15,908 nucleotides of DNA from CAYHPY01 sp964358485. Its GTDB lineage: Bacteria; Elusimicrobiota; Elusimicrobia; UBA1565; UBA9628. Below the pieces are notes generated by a model, which searched no databases, had not been told where the DNA came from, and saw nothing but the letters and a program-made list of their open reading frames with translations. Position numbers and translations under genes: made by a program. Numbering within the stretch: the stretch's first letter is position 1; every line of letters starts with the position of its first letter. Positions 1 through 8,467 of the stretch are shown here, piece by piece. Where the stretch lies: positions 1 to 15,908 of the forward strand of contig CAYHPY010000087.1 of the NCBI GenBank assembly GCA_964358485.1. Reading direction: 5' to 3'.

Positions 1-2
1 GT

Positions 3-2918
3 TGGCTGGGACAGCCCCACCTCAACCGCTCGTCGGCGGCCGCCTTGCAAAAGCTGGTCCGCGGCCCCGTCCGCTGCCCCGGGGACGCGGCCCGCCGCGG
101 CCGCGCGCTCTCCTTGCTGGGCCGATTCCACGAGGCCCGCCGGGATTTGACGGCCGCCGCCCGGGAAAAAAATCCGCCCCCCGGCGCGCTCGGCTGGCTC
201 GGAGAGCTTTTGGTGATGAGCGCGGAGCCCCAGGCCGCCTTGGCGCCCCTGGACGCCGCGCTGGCGGCCGAGCCGGGCCGCCCCTGGCTGCACGCCTGGC
301 GCGCCGCTGCCCGCTGTCAAGCCGGGGATTTGGCCGCCAGCCGCGCCGACATCGAATCCCTCGGGCGGGGCCTGCCCGGCTCGCCGGCGGCGGACGCGCT
401 GCTCGGCGTCCTGGAGGCCATGTCGGGACGGCGCGAGAGCGCCGAACAAATGCTGGCCCGGGCCTTGAAGCCGGGGCCGGTTCCGTGGATCCTGGGCCTT
501 CGGGCCGCCATGCGCTCCCGCTGGAACGATCTCAAGGGCGCGCGCGACGACGCCGACGCCTCCTTGCGCGGGGAGGAATCCCCCCTGCTGAGATTGGAGC
601 GCGCCTCCATCGTGCGTCGCATGGGGGAATTTCTCGGGCCCTTGGCCGACCTCAAGATCGCCGCGGCCCAATTGCCCGAGGACCCGGAACCGCTCGTGCG
701 CGCGGCGGCCATCCAACTCGATCAGGCCCAATACGCCGCGGCCGTCCAAAACCTGGAGAAAGCCCTGGCCTTGCGGCCGAGGGACGCGTCCCTCCACCGC
801 CAACTGGCCCGCGTCCGTTTCGTCCAGGGCCGCTGGGACCAGGCCCAGGCCGCCATCGACCGCGCCTTGGCCCTCTGCCCCGGGGACCCGCATATGACGC
901 AGGAGCAGGCCCAGCTCCTCATCGTCCGTGACCGCCGCGCCGCCGCCCGCCGCCTCCTCGGCCGAAACGACCTGCCCGCCGGGGCCAAGGAGTTTTGGCT
1001 CGGCTACCTCGAGACCCGCCTCAAGAATTACCGGGAAGGCGAACGGCTGTTTACCGCGGCGCTCAAGCTCGCCTCCCCCGACTCCGAACCGGGCCGCCGG
1101 GCCGGGCTCTACCGCTGGGCCGCCCGCATCCTGGCGGAGGTCCCGCCCCTTCCCAAGCCCGCCGGCCGCGAGCTTTTTCTCATGGGCCTGGGGTACCGCC
1201 ACCTCTACCAATCCACCGCGGGCTCCCTGGCCGCGCTCCGGGAATGCGACGCCATCTTCAGCAATCTCTCCGATCCAAAGATCACCGATTTTCTGGGCCT
1301 GTTCCCGGTGCCTTACAAGCCCATCGTATTCCGCGGCTATCTTCACCAAGCCCTGGAAAGCACCAAGCAGGTCATGGCGGGATTTTCCGCCCACAAGCGC
1401 GTGGCCATGGTCACCCGCGGCCATGTCCTGGTCTACGGGCGCCTCGGCCACGAGCTGGTCAAAGCCGCCCGGCGGCGAAAGATCCCCGTTTCCCTGCCCA
1501 CCTCCACCTCCATTTTCGAGGTTCTGCCCGCCCTCCTGGCCGACCCCCCCCGGGAGCCGTTCGGCTACCAGGTTCGGGATTCGGTTCATTATCAACCGGC
1601 CGATCCCGCCCTTCCACTTTTCCTCTACACCCCCAAGGACAGCCGGGTTCGCCTGTGCGAGACCCTCAAGACCGTCTACGCGCCCAAGGCTTCCTGCTAC
1701 ATGCTGGCCGGATCGGGGGACGGCGAATTCTCCGCCGGGAAGCTTTTCATGAAGGATCTGCTCCCCGCGCTCGACAACGCGGATTGGGCGTGTACCCTTT
1801 ATTTTCCGGCGGGCCAGCCCGGCCCCAAGAAGCCCGCCGGAAAATCCTCTCATTCCGTTCCCAGAGATTCCTCCCCAGTCCGTCGTCGGCGCATGGAACC
1901 AAAAATTTCCGTTGATCCGTGCCTGGAACTGTTGGCCGGCGTTCATCTCCTCTCCGGCCTTTCCTCCCCGCCCCTTCCCGGTTTCTGGCAAAACGGCCTC
2001 CCTTATGGCCGCGACCTTGTGTCTCTTCTCAAGATGCAAGCGTCCCATCCCGCCGTCGCGGCCTACCGGGCCGCCTGGAAGGCGGGGCTGGACCCTTCCA
2101 CCGCGGTCTGCTTGTTTCTCCATTGCTTCCGCCCGGAAAAGCTCCGTTTGGAAATGGAGCCGCATCCCTGGGGCGGATTTGAAAAAATCAAGGGCAAGCT
2201 CGGCCCCATGCTCCCCAGCCTGCTCGGATCCTTCTCCGCCCTGGCCCGAACGGTCCGCTTCTCCGAATTTTTGGCCGCCCAGGAGCCGTTTTACGCCGCG
2301 TGCGCCGCCCAGGTCGGGGCCGGCACGCGGGACCAGGATTTTTCGGGCTGGTGGGAGGACTACACCGGGCTCAAGCTCCAGGCGGAGTACCGGCTCTATT
2401 TGAGCCCCCTGATGGAACCGGGCCTGCAGGTCCACCATGTTCATGGTTTCGACCGGGTTTTCACCGTGACCGGGCCCCGCAAGGTCGCGGGCGGGCGCCC
2501 CCGCTTCGAATTTCCCGACCTGTTCCGGTATTGGCACGAGATGGGCCGGACGGTTCTGGATCCCCTCCTGGCGTCCCATCAAAGCGAGGCGGATCGCACC
2601 CGCCCCCTCTGGGCCGCGGCCCAAGGCGCCGGCAACGGCGCCGCGACCTGGGAGCACTGCCTCCGGGAGCATGTCGCGCAGGCGGTGGCCCTCCGGGTCC
2701 GGGAAAGCGCGCTCAAGGCGGGACGGCTCCCGCCGGGCCCCGCCCCGCGGACCTTGGGAGTTCCTTACGCCGCCGAATTGGTCGGCGCGCTGAAGACCTT
2801 CGAGTCCGAGCGTGGGCGGTTCAAGGATCTCGCGGAGTTTTATCCCCGCCTGCTGGCGGCGCTGAAAACCGGCCGGGCCAAAGGCGCGCGAGCTCCGCTT
2901 TCAGCCGTTCGAGCTTGA
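3..2918 (+). CDS. TPR / borosin-like tetrapyrrole methylase / degenerate DUF4932-like fusion protein (5' partial)
   Basis: The frame is open from the first bases of the window, so the true start lies upstream; the TTG at 45 is only an internal candidate. Three regions follow. First, a TPR array to about base 1130, with canonical repeats around 720-890 (for example NLEKALALRPRD). Second, a tetrapyrrole-methylase fold at about 1164-1820: an opening strand-glycine loop ELFLMGLG, then CDAIFSNLSDP, then VAMVTRGHVLVYGRLGH and PTSTSIFEVLPALLADP. By eye, from memory, this follows the order of borosin alpha-N-methyltransferases (VGTG, DVVF..DP, YGHPG, PGVSAEDCLFADL). Third, from about 1893, a domain resembling DUF4932: ISVDPCLELLAGVHLLSG, HPAVAAY, YLSPLM, then WHEMGRTVLDPLL at 2532-2570 and REHVAQ at 2664. 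The zinc motif HExxH reads HEMGR, so the second His is lost. A basic, Pro-rich linker (about 1821-1892) joins the last two regions with no frame break. The 3' end overlaps a convergent gene. The methyl acceptor is unknown; the methylase fold is more secure than the borosin assignment. Confidence 0.85.
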   Translation, partial: WLGQPHLNRSSAAALQKLVRGPVRCPGDAARRGRALSLLGRFHEARRDLTAAAREKNPPPGALGWLGELLVMSAEPQAALAPLDAALAAEPGRPWLHAWRAAARCQAGDLAASRADIESLGRGLPGSPAADALLGVLEAMSGRRESAEQMLARALKPGPVPWILGLRAAMRSRWNDLKGARDDADASLRGEESPLLRLERASIVRRMGEFLGPLADLKIAAAQLPEDPEPLVRAAAIQLDQAQYAAAVQNLEKALALRPRDASLHRQLARVRFVQGRWDQAQAAIDRALALCPGDPHMTQEQAQLLIVRDRRAAARRLLGRNDLPAGAKEFWLGYLETRLKNYREGERLFTAALKLASPDSEPGRRAGLYRWAARILAEVPPLPKPAGRELFLMGLGYRHLYQSTAGSLAALRECDAIFSNLSDPKITDFLGLFPVPYKPIVFRGYLHQALESTKQVMAGFSAHKRVAMVTRGHVLVYGRLGHELVKAARRRKIPVSLPTSTSIFEVLPALLADPPREPFGYQVRDSVHYQPADPALPLFLYTPKDSRVRLCETLKTVYAPKASCYMLAGSGDGEFSAGKLFMKDLLPALDNADWACTLYFPAGQPGPKKPAGKSSHSVPRDSSPVRRRRMEPKISVDPCLELLAGVHLLSGLSSPPLPGFWQNGLPYGRDLVSLLKMQASHPAVAAYRAAWKAGLDPSTAVCLFLHCFRPEKLRLEMEPHPWGGFEKIKGKLGPMLPSLLGSFSALARTVRFSEFLAAQEPFYAACAAQVGAGTRDQDFSGWWEDYTGLKLQAEYRLYLSPLMEPGLQVHHVHGFDRVFTVTGPRKVAGGRPRFEFPDLFRYWHEMGRTVLDPLLASHQSEADRTRPLWAAAQGAGNGAATWEHCLREHVAQAVALRVRESALKAGRLPPGPAPRTLGVPYAAELVGALKTFESERGRFKDLAEFYPRLLAALKTGRAKGARAPLSAVRA

Positions 2919-4539
2919 GCCGCCGGGCCCGCAAGGCCGCGGGGGCTTGCCCCAAATCCCGGCTCGGCGGCAAGGACAAGGAGGCTTGGGCGCCCTTGAG
3001 GGCCTCGTCCACCCCGGGGGCCAAAGCCTCAGGCGTGGAGCCCGCGCAATAGCGGTCCAGCACTTGCGTCTCCAAAGCCCGGCACACGGGGGCCCCCGCA
3101 CCCGTCAAGGTCCGGCAATAATCCGAGCCGCCGCAGTCCACCCGCCCGCCCGAATCCAAAAGGCGCCGCAGGGCGACGTAGCCGTCGCAGCGCTCGCGCA
3201 CCAAGGGGTCCTCGAAAAGCGGGCAGACCGAGGGATCCCCGGTGACAAATCGCAGCATCTTCGGGCAGGTCCGGGCGATGGAGTCGTTGTCGAAATAAGG
3301 GCCCAGCGCCCCGCAGGTGGCCGTCGTGCTCCCGGAATAACCCGCCACGATCCCGCAGGAGCGGTTGATGGAGTCCAGCTTAAAATCGCGGTCGCCGATG
3401 ACGTTGCGGACCACGCAGAGTTCCGCGACGGTGTTTTCCCGGCGCTGCATGGCCAAGGCGATCTTGGCCTCGTAATATTCGGTCCGGCAGAGCAGATCGA
3501 AAGAAACCCGGGGAACCCCGGGCTCCCGCTCGATTTCCAGCCTCAAGGCCTCCAAATCCCGGCAGGCCTCCGGCCCTCCCTCGGTCAGGGTACGGCACAG
3601 GTAAAGCCGTTCCAGATCGGGCCGGACCGCCGCCAACAGGGCCCGGCCCGGAGCCTCCGGGAGGCGGCGGCCTTTAAAATCATTGAGCAGACTCCGCGCG
3701 CCGGCGGCGCGGCAGGTGGACGCCGAGCCCTTTTTTCGAGTCAGAGCCAGGAGGCGTTCGGCGTCGGCGAGCGCCGCCTCGGCGTCCTTCCAAGCCTCGG
3801 CGTCGAGCTGGGTCCGGCCGCAGAGACCCCTTCGCACCCGGCGCAGATAGGGCGCGCAGACCTCGGGTCCGCCGCCCGACAGGGCTTTGCAGATCGGAGA
3901 ATCCCCGCAGGCGGAAGCGCGCAGCCCGTCGAACCCCAGGCAGATTTCCCGGGCGGCCGGCTCCGCCCGCAACTGGGCGCAAACCCCGGGATCTCCCTGG
4001 AAGTAGAGCAGCTCTTTGAAGCAGAACTTGGAACGCTCGGGGCCGGAAAAGAGGGGCTCGAGCAGGGCGCAGGCCCGGGCGGGGTCGCCCGCGTGCTCGG
4101 CCAGGAGCGCGCAGGCCCGGGCGGGATCAGTGAAATCTCGGTGCCCGATCATCTCATGGTCCCGGCAGGCCCGGGCCATGCCCGCCGGGTCCCTCCGGAT
4201 GGCGGCCGCGCCCATGCGCAGGTCATGAAGGTCCGAGAGGCAGAGAAAATCGTGGGTTTCGGGCCGGGCCAGGCGCTTTTTTTCCTCGGGAGCGCGAACG
4301 ACGGCCTCCACGGGGAGGGCCTGGAGCGGGGCGCATTCCTCGGCCCGGCCGGTCGCGTAGGCCCGGCAGGAATGATACAGGCGCAAGTCCTCGGCGAAGC
4401 GGCGCGCGCTCCCCGCGTCCGGGGCGCCGACGGCCCGGATGGCCTTCTCGGCGCTGAATTCGGCGCAAAGCGGGGCGGGTTCCACTGCCCAGGCGCGGGA
4501 AAGGACGGCGAGGAGCGGGAGGAGAATGCCCGCGGGCAT
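2821..4539 (-). CDS. secreted 28-cysteine protein with duplicated Cys module
   Basis: This 572-residue protein is the last gene of the four-gene operon. I chose the ATG at 4539: it lies 5 bases after the upstream stop and gives a short signal peptide (PAGILLPLLAVLSRAWAVEPA). The longer frame would only read antisense-like Arg/Gly/Pro residues inside the upstream gene. The mature part has 28 Cys in a predicted helical, Ala/Leu/Arg-rich context. About 70 residues are duplicated: residues 173-240 and 425-498 share GDPxVC, then CGxSxxC, [KR]xL[ST]GxG, and Cys spacings of 6-11-12 (C211/217/228/240 against C469/475/486/498). A partial copy sits at C315/C326. There is no CxxCH heme motif. I do not recognise a named family. 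An even Cys count in an exported protein suggests disulfides, although metal binding cannot be excluded. The last 33 residues are encoded in the overlap with the convergent gene ending at 2918. Confidence 0.8.
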   Translation of the reverse strand: MPAGILLPLLAVLSRAWAVEPAPLCAEFSAEKAIRAVGAPDAGSARRFAEDLRLYHSCRAYATGRAEECAPLQALPVEAVVRAPEEKKRLARPETHDFLCLSDLHDLRMGAAAIRRDPAGMARACRDHEMIGHRDFTDPARACALLAEHAGDPARACALLEPLFSGPERSKFCFKELLYFQGDPGVCAQLRAEPAAREICLGFDGLRASACGDSPICKALSGGGPEVCAPYLRRVRRGLCGRTQLDAEAWKDAEAALADAERLLALTRKKGSASTCRAAGARSLLNDFKGRRLPEAPGRALLAAVRPDLERLYLCRTLTEGGPEACRDLEALRLEIEREPGVPRVSFDLLCRTEYYEAKIALAMQRRENTVAELCVVRNVIGDRDFKLDSINRSCGIVAGYSGSTTATCGALGPYFDNDSIARTCPKMLRFVTGDPSVCPLFEDPLVRERCDGYVALRRLLDSGGRVDCGGSDYCRTLTGAGAPVCRALETQVLDRYCAGSTPEALAPGVDEALKGAQASLSLPPSRDLGQAPAALRARRLKLERLKAELARLWPGRFSAPPAGGDKTPRDP

Positions 4540-4544
4540 CCCGG

Positions 4545-6662
4545 TCAGCGAGCGCCCTGGGGAACGGAGGCCCGGACGTCGGCGGGAAGGCCGGGTTTGC
4601 GGACGACGCACACGCGGTTTTGCACCCGCTTGGCGGTTTCGCGGGCCAAGGCCGAGCCCTGGCCCATCAGCACCCGGCAGGTCTCCGACTCTCCGCACAA
4701 GGCGGGGTCTCCGGCCTTCTTGGCGATCGTGAAGGAATCCAGCCCCACGTAGCGGTTGAAAATCCCCGGAGGAATGCCTTCCTGGGTGCGGCCGATGTCG
4801 TCGCGCCGGACGTAGCGGCTGAATTCGTTGACGCAGGCCTTGTGGTTCTCGGTCCCCATGTAGGCCGGGATGAGCTTGGAGCAAAGCTCCTCGGGCCGGT
4901 CGATGTTTTTGGCGATGACCGCGCAGATCTTGGCCCCATCCTCCTTGGGCATTCCGGGATAGTCATGCGCGTGCGACCGCCGGCACCAAGTCTCGATCTC
5001 GGGACTGCGGGTCATCAGAGCGCGGGCCGTCGCCAGATCGTAGAACCACTCGCGGCACCCCCACTCCCCGGTTCGGGTGATGCCGAAATAGCTTTTTTTG
5101 ACTTGGGCCGCGCCGGCGCACACTTCGGGATCCTGGGCGGCGAAAGCCCGGTTCTGGAAATATTCGATCACGTCGTCCTGGACCGACGCCAGGCGGCCGT
5201 CGGCCCCCGAAGTCCGGGCCTCCTTAAGAAGGCCCTCGACGCTGAAGGAACCGTCGCAAATCTTGGGACGCCAGGCTTCCGGGGCGGCGCCCCGGGACAC
5301 GAGTTCCGCGCAGGAATCCGAAAGCGCGCCCAACTTCCGGACCTGGGTCTTCAAATCCTTCCAGGCCGCGGTTTCGGAGGTTTGGGACAGATCCATCGCC
5401 GAAGTCCCGACCTCCTCCAGGCAGGGGGAAGCCGGGCCCAACCGCGCGATTTCCCGGGAATTCTCCCAAATGGCGCGGGCGTTGGCGTGCAGGGTCAAGC
5501 GATCTTGGTCCTTCAAGTCCCGGTCCAGCATCAACAGGCGCTGACGGTTCCAGTCCAGGGCCTGGGCCACGGAGCCGGGCCCTTGTTCCACGGGAAGGAC
5601 CGGCAGGGCGGCCGGGCGCAAAGGCGGGGTCAAGGCCTTCAGAAAGGCGACCAGGTCCTCTTTCTCGGCCGGGGTCAACCCGAGCGGCTTGATCAAGGGA
5701 TCCCGGGCCCGAGCCTCGTCGCCGCCGCGATCGTAGAACTCCACGACCTCCCGCAGGGTGAGCAGGCTGCCGTCGTGCATGTACGGCGCGGTGTGGCCGA
5801 CGTTGCGCAGGGATGGGGTGCGGAAGGCGCGCCAGGAGGCCTGGTTGGAATCGATCGCGAAGCGTCCCGCGTCCTCCACCCCGGCCAGGGGCCGAAGGCC
5901 GGTGTTGTGAAAAAAAGCGTCGGAGAAGCCGGGGCCGACATGGCATTTCACGCAGGCGCCCTTGCCCGTGAAGGTCACCAAGCCGCGGCCTTCCGCGGGG
6001 GTCAAGGCGGCGGGATCGGAGCGGGAGCGGTCGAAGGCGGTCTCTCCGGAACGGATCTCCGCCCGAATGAAGGAGGCCAAGGCCTTGCCCAGATTGGCGG
6101 GGGTCATCGCCGAAAGCCCGTAGACTTCCACGAATTGCCGGGGATAGTCCGCAATCCGGTTGAGCTCAACGATCAATTCCTTGAGGTCCCGGTTCATCTC
6201 GGACCGGGATTGCAGCGCCGTCAAGGACGCCTCTTCCACGGTGTCGGCCCGGCCGTCCAAAAAGAAGCGCTGCTGGGTGAACGGGACGTTGAGCAGGGAG
6301 GGGGTATTCCTCTTGAGTTCTTGATGGCTGAGGCCCCGCGCCCGGGCCAAGCCGTCGGCCCAGCCCAAGGAGGGATTATGGCAGGAGGCGCAGCTCATGG
6401 CCCGGTTTCCGGAAAGGCGCGGATCGAAGAAGAGCTGGCGGCCCAATTCGACGGCGCTGGCGGGGGCGGTTTCCTTCTTGTCGAGGATCAGGAAGAAACC
6501 GCTGTCCACCTTGTTGATCGCGGCCAAGCGGGGATTTTCCTGCTCGAGCTTATTGAGGAGGAGAAAGAAGCCGGCGTCGACTTTATTGACGGCCTCATCG
6601 GAGGCGACACCCTGGGCTGCGACTGAAGAACACAACGCCAGCGCCCAAAAGACCCTCACCAT
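4545..6662 (-). CDS. di-heme cytochrome c peroxidase / MauG-family protein with Cys-rich C-terminal extension
   Basis: This 705-residue exported c-type cytochrome is predicted to reduce peroxides or oxidise a partner in the periplasm or on the surface. The ATG at 6662 starts a signal peptide (VRVFWALALCSSVAAQG). Residues 71-345 are a typical CcP/MauG domain: LGRQLFFDPRLSGN, heme motif one CASCH (91-95) with the following W101, RNTPSLLNV, FFLDGRADTVEEA, heme motif two CVKCH (237-241), FRTPSLRNVGHTAPYMHDG with Met295 as a possible axial ligand, and a closing LTPAEKEDLVAFLKAL. Two oddities flank this core. The N-terminus carries a tandem motif, NKVDAGFFLLLNK then NKVDSGFFLILDK (about residues 26-39 and 50-63). 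Residues of about 365-705 form a Cys-containing extension absent from ordinary family members of roughly 320-400 residues. It ends in a module matching the downstream gene (C580, C594, C656-GESET-C662, C685). The gene is separated by 28 bases from the upstream gene and 5 from the downstream one. Confidence 0.92.
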   Translation of the reverse strand: MVRVFWALALCSSVAAQGVASDEAVNKVDAGFFLLLNKLEQENPRLAAINKVDSGFFLILDKKETAPASAVELGRQLFFDPRLSGNRAMSCASCHNPSLGWADGLARARGLSHQELKRNTPSLLNVPFTQQRFFLDGRADTVEEASLTALQSRSEMNRDLKELIVELNRIADYPRQFVEVYGLSAMTPANLGKALASFIRAEIRSGETAFDRSRSDPAALTPAEGRGLVTFTGKGACVKCHVGPGFSDAFFHNTGLRPLAGVEDAGRFAIDSNQASWRAFRTPSLRNVGHTAPYMHDGSLLTLREVVEFYDRGGDEARARDPLIKPLGLTPAEKEDLVAFLKALTPPLRPAALPVLPVEQGPGSVAQALDWNRQRLLMLDRDLKDQDRLTLHANARAIWENSREIARLGPASPCLEEVGTSAMDLSQTSETAAWKDLKTQVRKLGALSDSCAELVSRGAAPEAWRPKICDGSFSVEGLLKEARTSGADGRLASVQDDVIEYFQNRAFAAQDPEVCAGAAQVKKSYFGITRTGEWGCREWFYDLATARALMTRSPEIETWCRRSHAHDYPGMPKEDGAKICAVIAKNIDRPEELCSKLIPAYMGTENHKACVNEFSRYVRRDDIGRTQEGIPPGIFNRYVGLDSFTIAKKAGDPALCGESETCRVLMGQGSALARETAKRVQNRVCVVRKPGLPADVRASVPQGAR

Positions 6663-6690
6663 CCAAGTGTAATAGGTTTCCCGGGAGGTG

Positions 6691-8439
6691 TCAATGGCGG
6701 GCCTCCGGACCGAGTTCCAAGTCCCAAATCAGGGGCTTTCCCCCCTCCAGGCGGACCTTGCGCTCGCGGTCCGGAGCGCCGAAGGAAATCACCCGCGCCT
6801 CGTAATTTCCGTCCGGAAGGCCGTCGATCCGGAAGGGGCGCGGGCCGGCCAGGGCTTTTTCCAGCGGCGCGGGATCGTCCGCGGCCGCGGCGTCCAAAAT
6901 GATTTTCCGGATATCCCAAGGGAAGGTCCCATAGGCGACTGCCGCCAGGACGCCGTCCCGGCGCAGTTCCAGCCGCGGAGAGAGCAGGGAATAGAGCCGC
7001 CCCGAGGAGGACGCTTTTTTGAGCAGGGCCGGCGGAGGGACCTTCCCCCCGTTGAAGCTCCCGCGGATTTCGGCGCTCCCGGCGGCCAGAAATTTCTCGA
7101 ATCGGAGAACCGCCCGTTCGCCGGCCCCAACCCGAACGCTGCGCGCGGCGGAGAGGACCCGCACCGCAGGCCGGTCGAAGATGTCGGTCATCTCCAGGAT
7201 GGCCGCGTCGTAGTGTCCCGGGGCGGCCAGGGCCGCCCCGGCCCCTTGGGGGCCCGACGCCCGGCCGGAAGTGATCCAAGCGCCGTCCTCCAGAAGGAAC
7301 ATAAAGGAAGAACCCTCGCTTCCCAGGGCGCGAGACACCGCCTCTTTCTCGAACCCGCCCTCGGGCAGGCCGATGAGCTCGGTCACCGAGGTCGCCGCGC
7401 CCGCGGTTTTGGCCAGGCGGGGATGAAGCGGCGGCTCGACCGCGATCTCCGCGCCCGGGGAGAGCCGGACCTCGAGCTCCACGGGAGCCCCGGCCGAGAC
7501 CCAGCGCAGGGTCCCCGGGGCGGGGCTCCAGCGAAACCCGCTCCCGGCGTACTGGGGCACGAAGGAATATAGACCGGGCGCGAGCGCGGGTCCAAGGAGA
7601 CGCCCTTGGTCGTCGGCGAAAAAGCGGTGAAGATAGAGAGAGTCGTCCCGCGTGGCGTCCCGGGCCTCGATCCAGAACATGCTGGAGCCATCCTCCTGAA
7701 GGCGGCTCCCGGGACGGGGGCGAAACGGCGTTCCGTCGGGCAAAAGCACGCGGCCCTCCACCCGGGCCCCGGCAACGAGTTCCACCTCGGCCTGAGGGCC
7801 CCCAGCGCCCGCGCCCGCGCGCCGCTCCGACATTTTCCAGAGCCGGGGCGCCCAATCGGAAGAAGCCGCCCAGAGGGAGCGCAAGCCGCAGGCGGGAGCA
7901 GAAAAGGAGAAGCCGCGGACGGCGGGCCCGGAGGAATTGATCAGCGTCCAATCGCACCGGGCGCCGGGGCACCCGGGCTCGTAGCAGGCTCCCGCCAAAA
8001 GGACCCCGGCTCCGGCCGACGCCTGCGTCGTCGTCGAAAATCGAAGCGTCCCATGCAGAGCGGGGGCCGCGGCGGAGACCGCTGCCAGCTCCAAGGAGAG
8101 CCCTTTCGGGGCCCAACCATCCGCCCCCCGCCAGGACAGGACCCGGCCCGCGGGGCCCGGCTCTTTCCAGGCGCAGGCCAGAGGAGTCAGGTCGAATTCG
8201 GAGAGAAGGTCCACGCGGTATTGGCCTTCGGCTAAACCGGGGGCGCAAAATCTCCCCTCCCGAATCCTCAACGGTCCCCGGGGCGGGCGACCCGGAACCC
8301 CGACGGGCATCAACAACGCCAAGCCGTAAGGCAGGGGCTCCCCGCGAAGGGCAACCGTAAGGCAGGGTTCGGCCCCGTGGGCCGCGCCGGCCAGGAGCAT
8401 GGAAAGCATCGAGGCCGCCCGGAAAGGCCGGGAACCCAC
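6691..8439 (-). CDS. secreted beta-rich protein with carboxypeptidase-regulatory-like segments
   Basis: This is a 582-residue exported protein with no confidently recognised family. I chose the GTG at 8439 because it gives a compact signal peptide (MGSRPFRAASMLSMLLAGA, cleavage near AHG-AE) and sits 28 bases after the upstream stop. The ATG at 8496 would overlap the upstream gene and give a long, untypical n-region; ATGs inside the hydrophobic core are too late. The mature protein is rich in Gly, Ala, Pro and beta-strand-like segments. Three stretches carry the turn-strand pattern of carboxypeptidase-regulatory/prealbumin-like domains: FCAPGLAEGQYRVDLL (about 64), ARVEGRVLLPDGTPF followed by LGPALAPGLYSFVPQY (about 225-297), and FRIDGLPDGNYEARVISF (about 536). 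A Cys cluster (CYEPGCPGARC, 152-162) could be disulfide-bonded. Its place in the operon suggests a structural or adhesive surface role, but that is inference from context only. Confidence 0.8.
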   Translation of the reverse strand: MGSRPFRAASMLSMLLAGAAHGAEPCLTVALRGEPLPYGLALLMPVGVPGRPPRGPLRIREGRFCAPGLAEGQYRVDLLSEFDLTPLACAWKEPGPAGRVLSWRGADGWAPKGLSLELAAVSAAAPALHGTLRFSTTTQASAGAGVLLAGACYEPGCPGARCDWTLINSSGPAVRGFSFSAPACGLRSLWAASSDWAPRLWKMSERRAGAGAGGPQAEVELVAGARVEGRVLLPDGTPFRPRPGSRLQEDGSSMFWIEARDATRDDSLYLHRFFADDQGRLLGPALAPGLYSFVPQYAGSGFRWSPAPGTLRWVSAGAPVELEVRLSPGAEIAVEPPLHPRLAKTAGAATSVTELIGLPEGGFEKEAVSRALGSEGSSFMFLLEDGAWITSGRASGPQGAGAALAAPGHYDAAILEMTDIFDRPAVRVLSAARSVRVGAGERAVLRFEKFLAAGSAEIRGSFNGGKVPPPALLKKASSSGRLYSLLSPRLELRRDGVLAAVAYGTFPWDIRKIILDAAAADDPAPLEKALAGPRPFRIDGLPDGNYEARVISFGAPDRERKVRLEGGKPLIWDLELGPEARH

Positions 8440-8467
8440 CGCCTTTTTCAGACGGTCGCCTCCCCGG

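Noticed and set aside
1821..1895. A possible frameshift or gene boundary between the methylase and DUF4932-like parts of gene 1
   Set aside because: The frame is uninterrupted and encodes a plausible basic, Pro-rich linker. The ATG at 1893 could start a separate product, but no ribosome-binding site is evident.
2947..4752. A 601-codon open frame on the plus strand, opposite the Cys-rich gene
   Set aside because: The translation is low-complexity Gly/Ala/Arg and has no motif, while the minus frame has ordered Cys repeats and a signal peptide.
4540..4884. N-terminal extension of the Cys-rich protein
   Set aside because: It lies inside the peroxidase coding region and reads Arg/Pro/Gly-rich sequence. 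The ATG at 4539 begins a signal peptide.
4620..6626. A 668-codon open frame on the plus strand, opposite the peroxidase gene
   Set aside because: It is antisense to two CxxCH motifs and a typical MauG domain. Its own translation shows no family features.
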